Of a stretch of DNA of 21,776 nucleotides, positions 15,230 through 21,581 are shown one piece after another (positions within the stretch are counted from its first letter, which is position 1; every line of letters starts with the position of its first letter). Origin of the DNA: Oscillospiraceae bacterium (GTDB taxonomy: Bacteria; Bacillota_A; Clostridia; Oscillospirales; CAG-272); assembly GCA_015064665.1 (NCBI GenBank), contig SVRU01000045.1, positions 1-21,776 of the forward strand, given 5' to 3'. Below the pieces are notes generated by a model that had not been told where the DNA came from, did no database searches, and saw only the letters and a program-made list of their open reading frames with translations. The translations under genes and the position numbers were made by a program.

Positions 15230-16012
15230 ATGATTATACCGTTTGACAGTCTGAATAAGTATAATTTTGCTTTGTCGGATATAAATATTATCTATCAAAA
15301 GCCGCAATACCGCAAATTTTCCACTTTAAGCAGGGGTTGTAACGGTTTTCTGTATATAACTAAGGGTGAATGTATATATAAATCATCCGGCAATGATATT
15401 CATCTTTTGTCGGGCTCTGTAATATATCTTCCGAAGGGGTCGTGTCACTCGATGGCTATCGTAGGAGAAGAAATTGAATTTTTCAGAATAGATTTTACGA
15501 TGACGATCGATGGTGAGCTTGCACTATTCTCTGATTCACCCTTGAAAATCACCGACACCTGCGGCGCAAGATTTAAGGACTGTGTCGGAGCGCTTTCCGA
15601 GGAATGCAGATTTGAGGATAACAGCGTTTCCAAAATTGAAAAAATGTGCGGAATTCTCTCTTCTCTGCAGGAGCATCCGACAAGTCTTTATAAGTCAAAA
15701 ATCGGGCCCGCTATACGCTACATACACGAGCATCTGACCGAAAAAATCGATTGCGGTCAGCTTGCTGAGCTTTGTTTTTTAAGCACGGCGCAATTTTATA
15801 ATATTTTTAAGGAAAAGTTTGGAATAGCTCCCCTTGAATACCGCGACAGACTGCTTGTGCGCCGAGCGGAAGCTCTGCTCGAGCTTGGTGATTTTTCGGT
15901 CACTGAGGTCGCCGATATGCTCGGCTTTGCAAGCGTGGCGTATTTCAGCCGTTTTTTCAAAAAGCATACGGGTACGTCACCGTCATATTATAGAAATAAT
16001 GAAGTTAGATAA
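15230..16012 (+). CDS. AraC-family transcriptional regulator
   Basis: A 260-residue AraC/XylS-type activator. The N-terminal half is a cupin sensor (FLYITKGECIY, GSVIYLPKGSCHS), typical for binding sugars or related ligands. The C-terminal half carries two helix-turn-helix motifs: the first around IDCGQLAELCFLSTAQFYNIFKEKFG (173-198), the second around FSVTEVADMLGFASVAYFSRFFKKHTGTSPSYYR (221-255), which is the family signature. It is divergent from the esterase-ferredoxin-FAD operon, sharing a 152-base regulatory region with an inverted repeat, and is the obvious regulator of that operon. A hairpin terminator follows its stop by about 40 bases. Confidence 0.92.
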   Translation: MIIPFDSLNKYNFALSDINIIYQKPQYRKFSTLSRGCNGFLYITKGECIYKSSGNDIHLLSGSVIYLPKGSCHSMAIVGEEIEFFRIDFTMTIDGELALFSDSPLKITDTCGARFKDCVGALSEECRFEDNSVSKIEKMCGILSSLQEHPTSLYKSKIGPAIRYIHEHLTEKIDCGQLAELCFLSTAQFYNIFKEKFGIAPLEYRDRLLVRRAEALLELGDFSVTEVADMLGFASVAYFSRFFKKHTGTSPSYYRNNEVR

Positions 16013-16050
16013 AAACAAGGGTCTATCGCATTTAGGCAGAACCAAATAAA

Positions 16051-16093
16051 AAACGGCAGAAGCATTGTCATAAAAACAGTGTTTCTGTCGTTT
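16051..16093. terminator. Terminator hairpin after the AraC-type gene
   Basis: Arms AAACGGCAGAA (16051-16061) and TTCTGTCGTTT (16083-16093) pair with one G-U and extend inward by about three more pairs. A T-rich stretch follows on the plus strand (TTTCTTTAT), and A-rich sequence on the left could serve the other strand. Confidence 0.65.
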
Positions 16094-16121
16094 CTTTATG
16101 CAAATTTAAGAAATTATGGTT

Positions 16122-16247
16122 GAAAACCTGCGGTTTTCTTCGTTTTGTTAAAGTTTTTATTCTATCCTCGTTCCCTCGCTCAGCGTACCTTTGTACGCTT
16201 CTCGCTCGTCAGCCAAGGATTTCTGCTCCAAATTCGTTCGCCCCGAG
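16122..16247. repeat. Non-coding hairpin cluster in a 337-base gene-free stretch
   Basis: The gene-free stretch 16013-16349 contains no plausible reading frame. After the terminator it holds hairpin GAAAACC-TGC-GGTTTTC (16122-16138), then AGCGTAC-CTTT-GTACGCT (16182-16199), whose flanks CTCGCTC and CGCTCG continue the pairing imperfectly. CCTCG near 16167 can pair with CGAGG at 16243-16247. The block looks like a folded dispersed repeat and adjoins the MITE-like repeat. No ribosome site or promoter is evident. Its copy number elsewhere in the genome is unknown. Confidence 0.5.
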
Positions 16248-16250
16248 GTT

Positions 16251-16339
16251 CTGTTCTCATTAAGAATTCGCTAAAACTACAATTCTGACCGTGTTTTTCG
16301 TGTTTTTGTCTTGATTTATTTGAATTCTTAATGAGACAG
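16251..16339. repeat. MITE-like inverted repeat
   Basis: TCTCATTAAGAATTC (16255-16269) is repeated as its exact reverse complement at 16322-16336. Allowing one bulged base, the arms extend to CTG/CAG at 16251 and 16339. The right end reads GGGGCTGTCTC inward from the minus strand, a sequence familiar from the ends of some insertion sequences. About 50 AT-rich bases separate the arms and encode nothing. It lies 10 bases past the stop of the GDPD gene, so it may also act as its terminator. Confidence 0.6.
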
Positions 16340-16349
16340 CCCCGCTTTT

Positions 16350-17357
16350 TTATCTATATGAATCAAGAACCTGTTTGAGAAGCTTGGGATTGTCTGTCAT
16401 AATACAGTCGCAGCCAAGCTCTATAAGCTCTCTCATAGTTTCCTCGTCGTTTATCGTCCAATACTGAACGGCAATATTTCTTCTGTGAGCCCTTTTGACG
16501 TAATTTGATTTTGCAAGATTAAGTGTTATTCCAACGTCGTAATCGGTAGGGATCTGCAGGCAGGCAAAATCACTCTTATCAAATATGTTAACACCAAGCA
16601 TTTGCGTAACTATAAACTTCGCTGCAGTGCCTGTGGGCGCGCCTCTGTATAGGTCGGGGTATTTCGTCTTAAGCTCTGCTTCTATTTCGTCATGGAAGGT
16701 TCCTATAACGATTCTGTTTTTATAGCTTGGGAATCTGTCAAGCGTTTTGGCAAGAATTTTACACGCCTCGTATCCTCGCTCGCCGTCGTTCTTGATCTCA
16801 ACGATGAAAAGCAGGTCGGGATTCGTTTCGTAAAACTCCGAAAACAGCTTTTCAACCGTTGCAATCTCAAGCCCAAGCTCTGAGAAATTTTCCGCGTCTT
16901 TATAGATTCTCTCTCCGTTTTCGTTCTCGAAATAGTATCCGAAATTATACTGTCTGATTTCTTTAAGAGTCATGTCGCTTATGTAGTGGCGTTTGGATTT
17001 GTCCTTGCAAAGCTCTTTAACCTCGTCAAGAGAGATATCTCCGTTGACGTTGCAGGTTTCGTCTATATAGCTGTCGTGATTGTAAACGAGGTAGCCGTCC
17101 TTCGTAAGATAAAGGTCGCTCTCGATTATTTCAACGCCAAACGTATTGACCGCCTCTCTGAATGCAAGCATAGTATTTTCGGGGTTGCATGCTCCGCCGC
17201 CGCGGTGTGCCGCTATCATCGGAAGCTCTCCTTTTCCGACTATAAAAGGATTGCTTTCAACGTTTTTCTTTGGCGGTATAAGGTTTATCGTTGCCCAAAA
17301 AAGCATTACCGTGGCAAGAATTATACCGAAAATTTTTAAAGCTCTGTGTTTTTTCAA
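16350..17357 (-). CDS. Membrane-anchored glycerophosphodiester phosphodiesterase
   Basis: A 335-residue GDPD-family enzyme that cleaves glycerophosphodiesters to glycerol 3-phosphate and an alcohol. A hydrophobic segment (about 8-27) after a basic start predicts an N-terminal membrane anchor with the catalytic domain outside. The TIM-barrel active site shows AAHRGG (His51, Arg52), NPENT (Glu60), ESDLYLTKDG (Glu79, Asp81) and NHD (His94). Near the end, YWTINDEETMRELIELGCDCIMTDNP is the typical GDPD tail. The start is TTG at 17357 with AAGGAG nine bases upstream; a nearby ATG is out of frame and too close to that site. It is the last gene of a four-gene operon, 20 bases after the APH-type kinase. 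It may recycle teichoic-acid or phospholipid head groups. Confidence 0.9.
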   Translation of the reverse strand: MKKHRALKIFGIILATVMLFWATINLIPPKKNVESNPFIVGKGELPMIAAHRGGGACNPENTMLAFREAVNTFGVEIIESDLYLTKDGYLVYNHDSYIDETCNVNGDISLDEVKELCKDKSKRHYISDMTLKEIRQYNFGYYFENENGERIYKDAENFSELGLEIATVEKLFSEFYETNPDLLFIVEIKNDGERGYEACKILAKTLDRFPSYKNRIVIGTFHDEIEAELKTKYPDLYRGAPTGTAAKFIVTQMLGVNIFDKSDFACLQIPTDYDVGITLNLAKSNYVKRAHRRNIAVQYWTINDEETMRELIELGCDCIMTDNPKLLKQVLDSYR

Positions 17358-17377
17358 GGTTCATTTCTCCTTTATTT

Positions 17378-18163
17378 TTATCCAAAAACCTCTGCCGCGG
17401 CAATGATCTTCAGTATAGATTCGTCTGCCTTATCACGACCGTAAACATCAAGAAAACGGCCGAAATATTTCGTAGTCTTTAAGTTAAACCATAATGTCCA
17501 AGTGCCCCAGAATAAGTCGATGTGTCTGTCGCCGACGCCGCCGTTACCGAGGTCAATAAATGCAGATAACCTCCAGTTGACAAGCATTATGTTCGGAAGA
17601 CAGTAGTCACCGTGCAGAAGAACTCTTCCGCAAATAGCATCCTTTCCCTCGGAAAAAACCGAGTATGCTTCCTCAGCAGAACGGTAGCCAAAGCTGTCGG
17701 GAAATGCCGAGGTGTCGTAGTTTCCGCTTTTACAGTTGTTTTCAACGGTGGAAAGATAGACGGCGTTTCTGTCGGCAATCGGACAGTCCGAAAAATCAAG
17801 CTCGTGAAGCTCGCGCAGATATGTAGCAAGGGTATCGCATAGCTGTTTCGACTCGGAAAGGTAGTCGGCGTGTGTGCAATCTTCACCAACGGCACGCGCC
17901 GTCAGAAGCCAGTCTTTATCATCGGTGAAATACCGCAAAACCTCAACGCCAAGTCCTTTTGAGTGAAAATATGAGGTCATCGCTGCCTCATTTGCAAGCG
18001 CACCCTTGGCGGACGATTTTAGATAATATCCCTTATCCTTATCTATATAATAAACTCTCGCCTCCGGCGAACAGGAGCTGTCATATACGTCATGCCCCTT
18101 AATGAACGTGCGAATCTCATCGGGAAATCCGCAAGGAATATTTTCAAGCAGTGTTTTTTTCAT
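17378..18163 (-). CDS. Aminoglycoside-phosphotransferase-family kinase (APH(3')-like)
   Basis: A 261-residue small-molecule kinase of the APH family. The N-lobe has YYLKSS with a likely ATP-binding Lys49 and a Glu in NEAAM (59). The C-lobe has the Brenner motif LLHGDYCLPN (catalytic Asp186, Asn191) and FIDLGNGGVGDRHIDL (Mg-binding Asp204), as in APH(3') enzymes. The conserved GVGDRHIDLFW end is characteristic of a Firmicutes APH(3') branch. Antibiotic resistance cannot be concluded: many family members phosphorylate other small molecules, and the flanking genes are lipid or membrane related. It begins six bases after the stop of the methyltransferase, without a strong ribosome site, so translation is probably coupled. 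Confidence 0.85.
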   Translation of the reverse strand: MKKTLLENIPCGFPDEIRTFIKGHDVYDSSCSPEARVYYIDKDKGYYLKSSAKGALANEAAMTSYFHSKGLGVEVLRYFTDDKDWLLTARAVGEDCTHADYLSESKQLCDTLATYLRELHELDFSDCPIADRNAVYLSTVENNCKSGNYDTSAFPDSFGYRSAEEAYSVFSEGKDAICGRVLLHGDYCLPNIMLVNWRLSAFIDLGNGGVGDRHIDLFWGTWTLWFNLKTTKYFGRFLDVYGRDKADESILKIIAAAEVFG

Positions 18164-18169
18164 TGTTAT

Positions 18170-18835
18170 CTACCAAACAAACGGAATAAGTCTGTATTTT
18201 ACCTTGTTTTTGTATGCGGTGTATCCGTCAAGCCCCTCTGCCAGAACTTTTTCCTCATTTAAAATACGAATTACGATTGTTGCAGGGTAGAGCATAAACG
18301 GAATCAATCCCCAAAACGAGCCGAGTATCAGTGGGATAGACAAAAACATAAACAAAGTTGCAAGGTACATAGGATGTCTGACAATGCCGTAAAGTCCCGT
18401 GCTGATAACTTTTTGATTTTCCTGTACCTCAACCGTGCGTGAAAGATAAGCATTTTCCCGCATTACCTCGGCATATATACCGTAGCCGAAAAGAAACAAA
18501 GCTGAAGCGGCAACCGTCAGCCAAAGCGGAACGCGTGATAAATCAAAGCGGAAATCAAGTGCCGATAAAACAAATCCTATCGGAAAGATCAATCCCGACA
18601 GTGCGATAACGCCCTGTTGCGTTTTCTCTTTTTCCCTGTTGTTCAGCCGCTTTTCAAGAAGCGCGGGAGCTTTAAAAAACATAACCGCGCCCATAATCAG
18701 CATCGGAATAAACAGCAAAGCTATAAACAACCAAGCCTCCGTGTATCGAAAAGTCCACGCCGGCAGAAACAAAAGCGCACCTAACGCTATAAGACCTACG
18801 GTGAATTTTATAAGAGCGTTTAATAACAGTTTCAT
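18170..18835 (-). CDS. Isoprenylcysteine carboxyl-methyltransferase-like membrane protein
   Basis: A 221-residue integral membrane methyltransferase (ICMT/PEMT-like family). It has hydrophobic segments at about 8-28, 33-53, 77-97 and 104-121 and a long hydrophobic hairpin at 155-187. The SAM-binding C-terminal signature is present: GLYGIVRHPMYLA (RHP-x-Y) and RILNEEKVLAEGLDGYTAYKNKVKYRLIPFVW, with the paired Glu and Tyr typical of the fold. Bacterial members methylate lipids or unknown small molecules; bacteria have no prenylated CAAX proteins, so the name refers to fold only. An AAGGAA ribosome site precedes the ATG. It sits in the operon 25 bases after an uncharacterised gene. Confidence 0.88.
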   Translation of the reverse strand: MKLLLNALIKFTVGLIALGALLFLPAWTFRYTEAWLFIALLFIPMLIMGAVMFFKAPALLEKRLNNREKEKTQQGVIALSGLIFPIGFVLSALDFRFDLSRVPLWLTVAASALFLFGYGIYAEVMRENAYLSRTVEVQENQKVISTGLYGIVRHPMYLATLFMFLSIPLILGSFWGLIPFMLYPATIVIRILNEEKVLAEGLDGYTAYKNKVKYRLIPFVW

Positions 18836-18860
18836 GGTATGGTTCCTTTTTAATTTAAAA

Positions 18861-19535
18861 TCAATCTAATTTCCAAAGCATTTTGGTTGCCGAGAAAAAG
18901 CAAGATGCGTTGCGCAGTGAATTTTTAGAATTGGCGCCGTCACAATCTGTCCAGAAAATACGACCGTCCTCAAAGAAGATGCTTGAATCATAGATTTCAC
19001 CGAGGTTGCCGTAACCCACCTTGCAGTTGCTAGACAGATTTGCGTCTTTAAGTTTTAAATGTATTTTTGCTTCCCAAATTTTTATTGTAATAAAAGTTTC
19101 ACTATTTTCTGTTTTTACGGTTTCAATTATTGCGTCATGAAAACACTCGCTTGCAACTAAAAGATTCTTTGCGCTTTTTTCGTCGAGCACCTCAAACCAT
19201 TCGGGGATAATAGTGTTTTTTTGGATTTCGATGCATCGTGAAAGAATTTCATCAGGTATATACCTATCTTGCTCAAGCAATTTGAGGAGCAAGGTGTTAT
19301 TTATAATCCAACTAAATCCACTTATTTTACCTTTCGTGCTCCACTCGTCATCCGAGGAGTCAATGAAAAATATTTGTTGCTTAATATATGGAGTTACACT
19401 ACCATAAATATTTATGTATTCAAGTGTTTCAAATGTTTCGTCAAACCCTATAATTTTTGAATACCATCCATCAGATAAAACGGCAAATACCACTGTGTCG
19501 TATGTGGTTTCGTCTTTCTTTATTCTTGCAATCAT
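18861..19535 (-). CDS. Uncharacterised protein (224 residues)
   Basis: A soluble 224-residue protein with no signal peptide or membrane segment and no family that I recognise. The sequence is acidic and aromatic-rich (many Trp, Phe, Tyr), with FHDAIIETVKTEN at 132-144, IKIWEAKIHLKL at 151-162, a glycine block NCKVGYGNLGEIYDSSIFFEDGRIFWTDCDGANS from about 169, and the tail KMLWKLD. This alternation suggests a beta-rich domain; some immunity-type or DUF proteins have a similar feel, but that is only an impression. The ribosome site AGGAAA is clear. It is the first gene of the four-gene operon and lies right against the repeat-rich right end of the window. Confidence 0.65.
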   Translation of the reverse strand: MIARIKKDETTYDTVVFAVLSDGWYSKIIGFDETFETLEYINIYGSVTPYIKQQIFFIDSSDDEWSTKGKISGFSWIINNTLLLKLLEQDRYIPDEILSRCIEIQKNTIIPEWFEVLDEKSAKNLLVASECFHDAIIETVKTENSETFITIKIWEAKIHLKLKDANLSSNCKVGYGNLGEIYDSSIFFEDGRIFWTDCDGANSKNSLRNASCFFSATKMLWKLD

Positions 19536-19546
19536 ATTAGTTTCCT

Positions 19547-19684
19547 TTAGATAATCAAGCCAAGCCGTATCTGCAAGCTCGCTTGCAAGGACGGCGGCGC
19601 AGATTGCTCCGCGAGCGCATCGGTAATCCGATGCAAAGTGCGTAGAATTGCTTCAACCGAGGTGTAACTCGCAGGGAGCATCAT
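19547..19684 (-). other. Palindrome-containing spacer with a 45-codon open frame
   Basis: The 194 bases between the uncharacterised gene and the S23-type pseudogene contain hairpins GCAAGC-TC-GCTTGC and GCATCGG-TAAT-CCGATGC. A 45-codon frame starting ATGATG spans them on the minus strand and ends 11 bases before the next start. It has no convincing ribosome site, and the palindromes lie in frame, so it is probably a chance frame over a repeat rather than a gene. The palindromes resemble dispersed intergenic repeats. A leader peptide is possible but unsupported. Confidence 0.35.
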
Positions 19685-19714
19685 GAACGATTACTGCTAT
19701 AAAATGATCTTTTT

Positions 19715-19741
19715 AGTTTTGCTCAAAGGCTACTTTTGTTC
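19715..19741 (-). repeat. Conserved 3' tail of S23 element copy A
   Basis: This 27-base segment matches 21176-21202 at 20 of 27 positions. The shared core GCTCAAA lies at the same distance from the flanking AGTTT and CC/TC ends. In copy A it includes the last codons of the pseudogene, and in copy B it begins at the base after the stop. It marks the downstream side of the element. Confidence 0.5.
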
Positions 19742-20085
19742 ATTTGATATCTTGTTTTTTACGGTTGTTATCGAAGCAATCAACATTCTTCTAAGCTTAC
19801 CGCACTTATTTCGCAAGGATTTAAAAGTGAGCTCATCAATAATGCCGCTCTTACATAAAACGTTAAGCCATGTTTCTGTTTCATTTGCTTCCTTTTGTGC
19901 AATCTCTAATTTATGTACAAAGTCTGCGTTACTCTCGGCATATTTGGCTTCTGCTATATTTGCGCTGATGGAAGAAGCACTGCGGATAAGCTGCTTGTAT
20001 ATTCGGGACGAGTTTTAATTTTAGAACACAGCTCGGTAATTTCAACTGCAAATTCAATCGTAAGCACGTGAGAAGTTTTCGGCAT
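19730..20085 (-). pseudogene. Four-helix-bundle S23/IVP-family gene, frameshifted (copy A)
   Basis: Reading the minus strand from ATG at 20085 (ribosome site GGAG) gives MPKTSHVLTIEFAVEITELCSKIKTRPEYT, then a frame change near 19994-19999. The other frame continues QLIRSASSISANIAEAKYAE, then HKLEIAQKEANETETWLNVL, and ends with LRRMLIASIT-type sequence and a TAG at 19730. Restoring one A in the run ACAAG gives a 118-residue protein colinear with the intact copy at 21203-21556, including S-x-S-x-x-AN-x-x-EA and the RMLIASI C-terminal helix. The family (PF05635, 23S rRNA intervening-sequence protein) forms an RNA- or RT-associated four-helix bundle whose function is unclear. A single-base loss in an A-run could be a real mutation or a sequencing error. 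Confidence 0.8.
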
Positions 20086-20104
20086 AATAGGCTCCGTTCT
20101 TTGT

Positions 20105-20331
20105 CCACCTGCGGTGGAGTGATATAGACGGCGTTGCCGTCGTGATATAGCGCAACTACGTCGCGCGTGATATAGACTTCTTCGAAGTCGCGATATGCTT
20201 GCTTAGCAAGCGTAATATACTCGGCAGAGCCGAGCGTGGAACGACAAAGCTCCTTACGGCTCCGCAGAGCCATATCACGACACTATAGGTGTCTATATTA
20301 CGTCGCTTTGTCTTTCGAGAGACAAACGACA
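20105..20331 (-). repeat. Hairpin array A upstream of the frameshifted S23 gene
   Basis: At least eight short hairpins follow one another: CCACC-TGC-GGTGG (20105), GACGGC-GTT-GCCGTC (20127), GCGCAAC-TAC-GTCGCGC (20150), GACTTC-TTC-GAAGTC (20175), GCTTGC-TTA-GCAAGC (20197), CTCGGC-AGA-GCCGAG (20220), GGCTC-CGCA-GAGCC (20258) and GACAC-TATAG-GTGTC (20279). The joining linker is GTGATATA or a close variant up to 20219, then appears inverted as ATATCAC (20272) and TATATTAC (20294). The array closes with TTTGTCT/AGACAAA and GAGACAAACGACA (20319-20331). Stems differ in sequence but keep three- to five-base loops. The one A-C mismatch, in the third hairpin, becomes a G-U pair if the minus strand is transcribed, which suggests RNA folding in the S23-gene direction. 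Confidence 0.8.
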
Positions 20332-20348
20332 CTTTCGTCGTGGGTCAA

Positions 20349-20408
20349 GACGACAAAAGGTATATTTTTAGGCTAAAAACCGGGGTTGTGACGACAAAAG
20401 GTATATTT
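20349..20408. repeat. 19-bp direct repeat at the outer edge of array A
   Basis: GACGACAAAAGGTATATTT occurs exactly twice, at 20349-20367 and 20390-20408, a 41-base period. The second copy overlaps the stop codon of the membrane-protein gene by two bases. ACGACA is also found at 20241 and 20326 and in the end of array B (21761-21766), so it may be a recognition or boundary sequence of the element, or a duplicated insertion site. Confidence 0.6.
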
Positions 20409-21108
20409 ATGTATCTTTTTCTCTTGAAAGAAAACTGTTTTCTATAAACTTTTTCGCTCGATACCCTAACAGAAAAATGGTATCTTCTGTTTTAAGTTCT
20501 GCAATCAAAAGATTATTTTCATGTTTCTTTGAAATGACTATTTCATCTCGGTTGAGCACATAACATCCCAAATCTCTATGCCCGTGAAGAAACCCTCGGA
20601 TCAAGTCGATAGTAATGCGAAGCTCATCATTAACAACAAATATGCACACGTCATGATTCTTGAAATTTTCATCAGTCGAATCATAGCACTTTGTTATAAT
20701 GTATGGCTCTTGCAATCCATAGTAATCTCGTAAATGTCCACACGCTTTTGAGAAAATTTCTTTTTTCATCAAAGGGATATTAAATGACTCAACCTTTTTC
20801 CACAAAGGATATGTTATTCCGTAGGTCAAAAATCCACTAACTATTAACAAGACAAATCCAACGATTACTTTTCCTAAAACAGAGAGAACCTCCAACCACT
20901 GATTACTTGGACGGGGAATTATTTTAATAAGATAAACTGATGCAAACATACAAGTGAAAAAGATTATAAATGCAACTATGCTACTGCATCTTCTCCAAAG
21001 TCTTTCTTTTCTAACTGTGCGTTTTTCGTCTTTAGTCAAAGTCAAGTATTGCTCTTTCAAAGCATTGTTCATATTTTTCTTGATGTTTTTATACTTGAAG
21101 TATCGCAT
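20407..21108 (-). CDS. Uncharacterised two-helix membrane protein
   Basis: A 233-residue protein of unknown family. A basic N-terminal region (1-40) precedes two hydrophobic segments at about 43-63 and 78-98, placing the long C-terminal domain (about 105-233) in the cytoplasm. That domain is mixed alpha/beta with HDVCIFVVNDELRITIDLIRG and ELKTEDTIFLLGYRAKKFIEN and no catalytic motif that I recognise. The start has a perfect AGGAGG site. It lies between two S23-type elements, and its stop codon coincides with a 19-bp direct repeat, so it may be cargo or simply the target locus. The AT-rich composition resembles 18861-19535 more than the glycan genes, hinting at an accessory origin. Confidence 0.7.
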   Translation of the reverse strand: MRYFKYKNIKKNMNNALKEQYLTLTKDEKRTVRKERLWRRCSSIVAFIIFFTCMFASVYLIKIIPRPSNQWLEVLSVLGKVIVGFVLLIVSGFLTYGITYPLWKKVESFNIPLMKKEIFSKACGHLRDYYGLQEPYIITKCYDSTDENFKNHDVCIFVVNDELRITIDLIRGFLHGHRDLGCYVLNRDEIVISKKHENNLLIAELKTEDTIFLLGYRAKKFIENSFLSREKDT

Positions 21109-21175
21109 TTATTACCTCCTTTTTATGTTTGTATATTCGATATGTTATACCGTACTGCTGTAAAACGAACTTTCG

Positions 21176-21202
21176 AGTTTCGCTCAAAAATCACATTTGT
21201 CC
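21176..21202 (-). repeat. Conserved 3' tail of S23 element copy B
   Basis: This segment pairs with 19715-19741 (20 of 27 identical, same length, no gaps), directly after the stop of the intact S23 gene. On the minus strand it reads TTTTTGAGCGAAACT and is followed by a weak CGAA-loop hairpin and TTTT, which could end transcription. Confidence 0.5.
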
Positions 21203-21556
21203 TTAACCGTTTTCCCTGGCGGTAGTAATGGAAGCAATAAGCAATTTACGGATTTTGCTGCATTTTGCAAACATATCCTTGTATTCTTCCTCGGTTATCA
21301 TATGGGTATCTTTAAACAAGCCGAGCCAATAATCTGTTTCGTAACATTCTTTGAGAGCAATTTGGAACTTGTTGATAAAGTCTGCCTTACTTGCCGCATA
21401 GTTGGCTTCGTGAATGTTTGCACCAATGCTTGTGCCACTACGCAAAACTTGATTTAACAGTACGTTGCTTTTGCGGTTTTCTTTGATGTAGGTGCAAAGA
21501 TTGACGATATCTACGGCAAATTGCTTAGATAAATCGACAAGAAAATTCTCTTTCAT
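21203..21556 (-). CDS. Four-helix-bundle protein, S23/IVP family (copy B, intact)
   Basis: A 117-residue protein of the 23S rRNA intervening-sequence family (PF05635/TIGR02436-like). Signature positions are visible: FAVDIVNLC in helix 1, QVLRSGTSIGANIHEANYAASKADFINKFQIALKECYETDYWL in helices 2-3, and CSKIRKLLIASITTAREN in helix 4. The SGTSIGANIHEA block is diagnostic. Members are pentameric helical bundles related to Avd, the accessory protein of diversity-generating retroelements. Free-standing members have no settled function. GAGGAC lies six bases before the ATG. A hairpin array begins 25 bases upstream and probably lies in the same transcript. No reverse transcriptase is present in the window, so a retroelement role is speculative. 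Confidence 0.92.
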   Translation of the reverse strand: MKENFLVDLSKQFAVDIVNLCTYIKENRKSNVLLNQVLRSGTSIGANIHEANYAASKADFINKFQIALKECYETDYWLGLFKDTHMITEEEYKDMFAKCSKIRKLLIASITTARENG

Positions 21557-21581
21557 GCAAGTCCTCGTTTTTTAATGATTT

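Noticed and set aside
19929..20273. A 114-codon minus-strand open frame across array A
   Set aside because: Its N-terminal half is a translation of hairpins and linkers and its C-terminal half is the wrong frame of the S23-type pseudogene; no ribosome site and no family resemblance.
20105..20301. CRISPR array
   Set aside because: The repeated linker is only about eight bases and the spacers are themselves palindromes of about 15 bases. There is no repeat of 23 or more bases and no cas gene nearby.
21203..21556. Intervening sequence inside a 23S rRNA gene
   Set aside because: No rRNA sequence flanks either S23-type gene.
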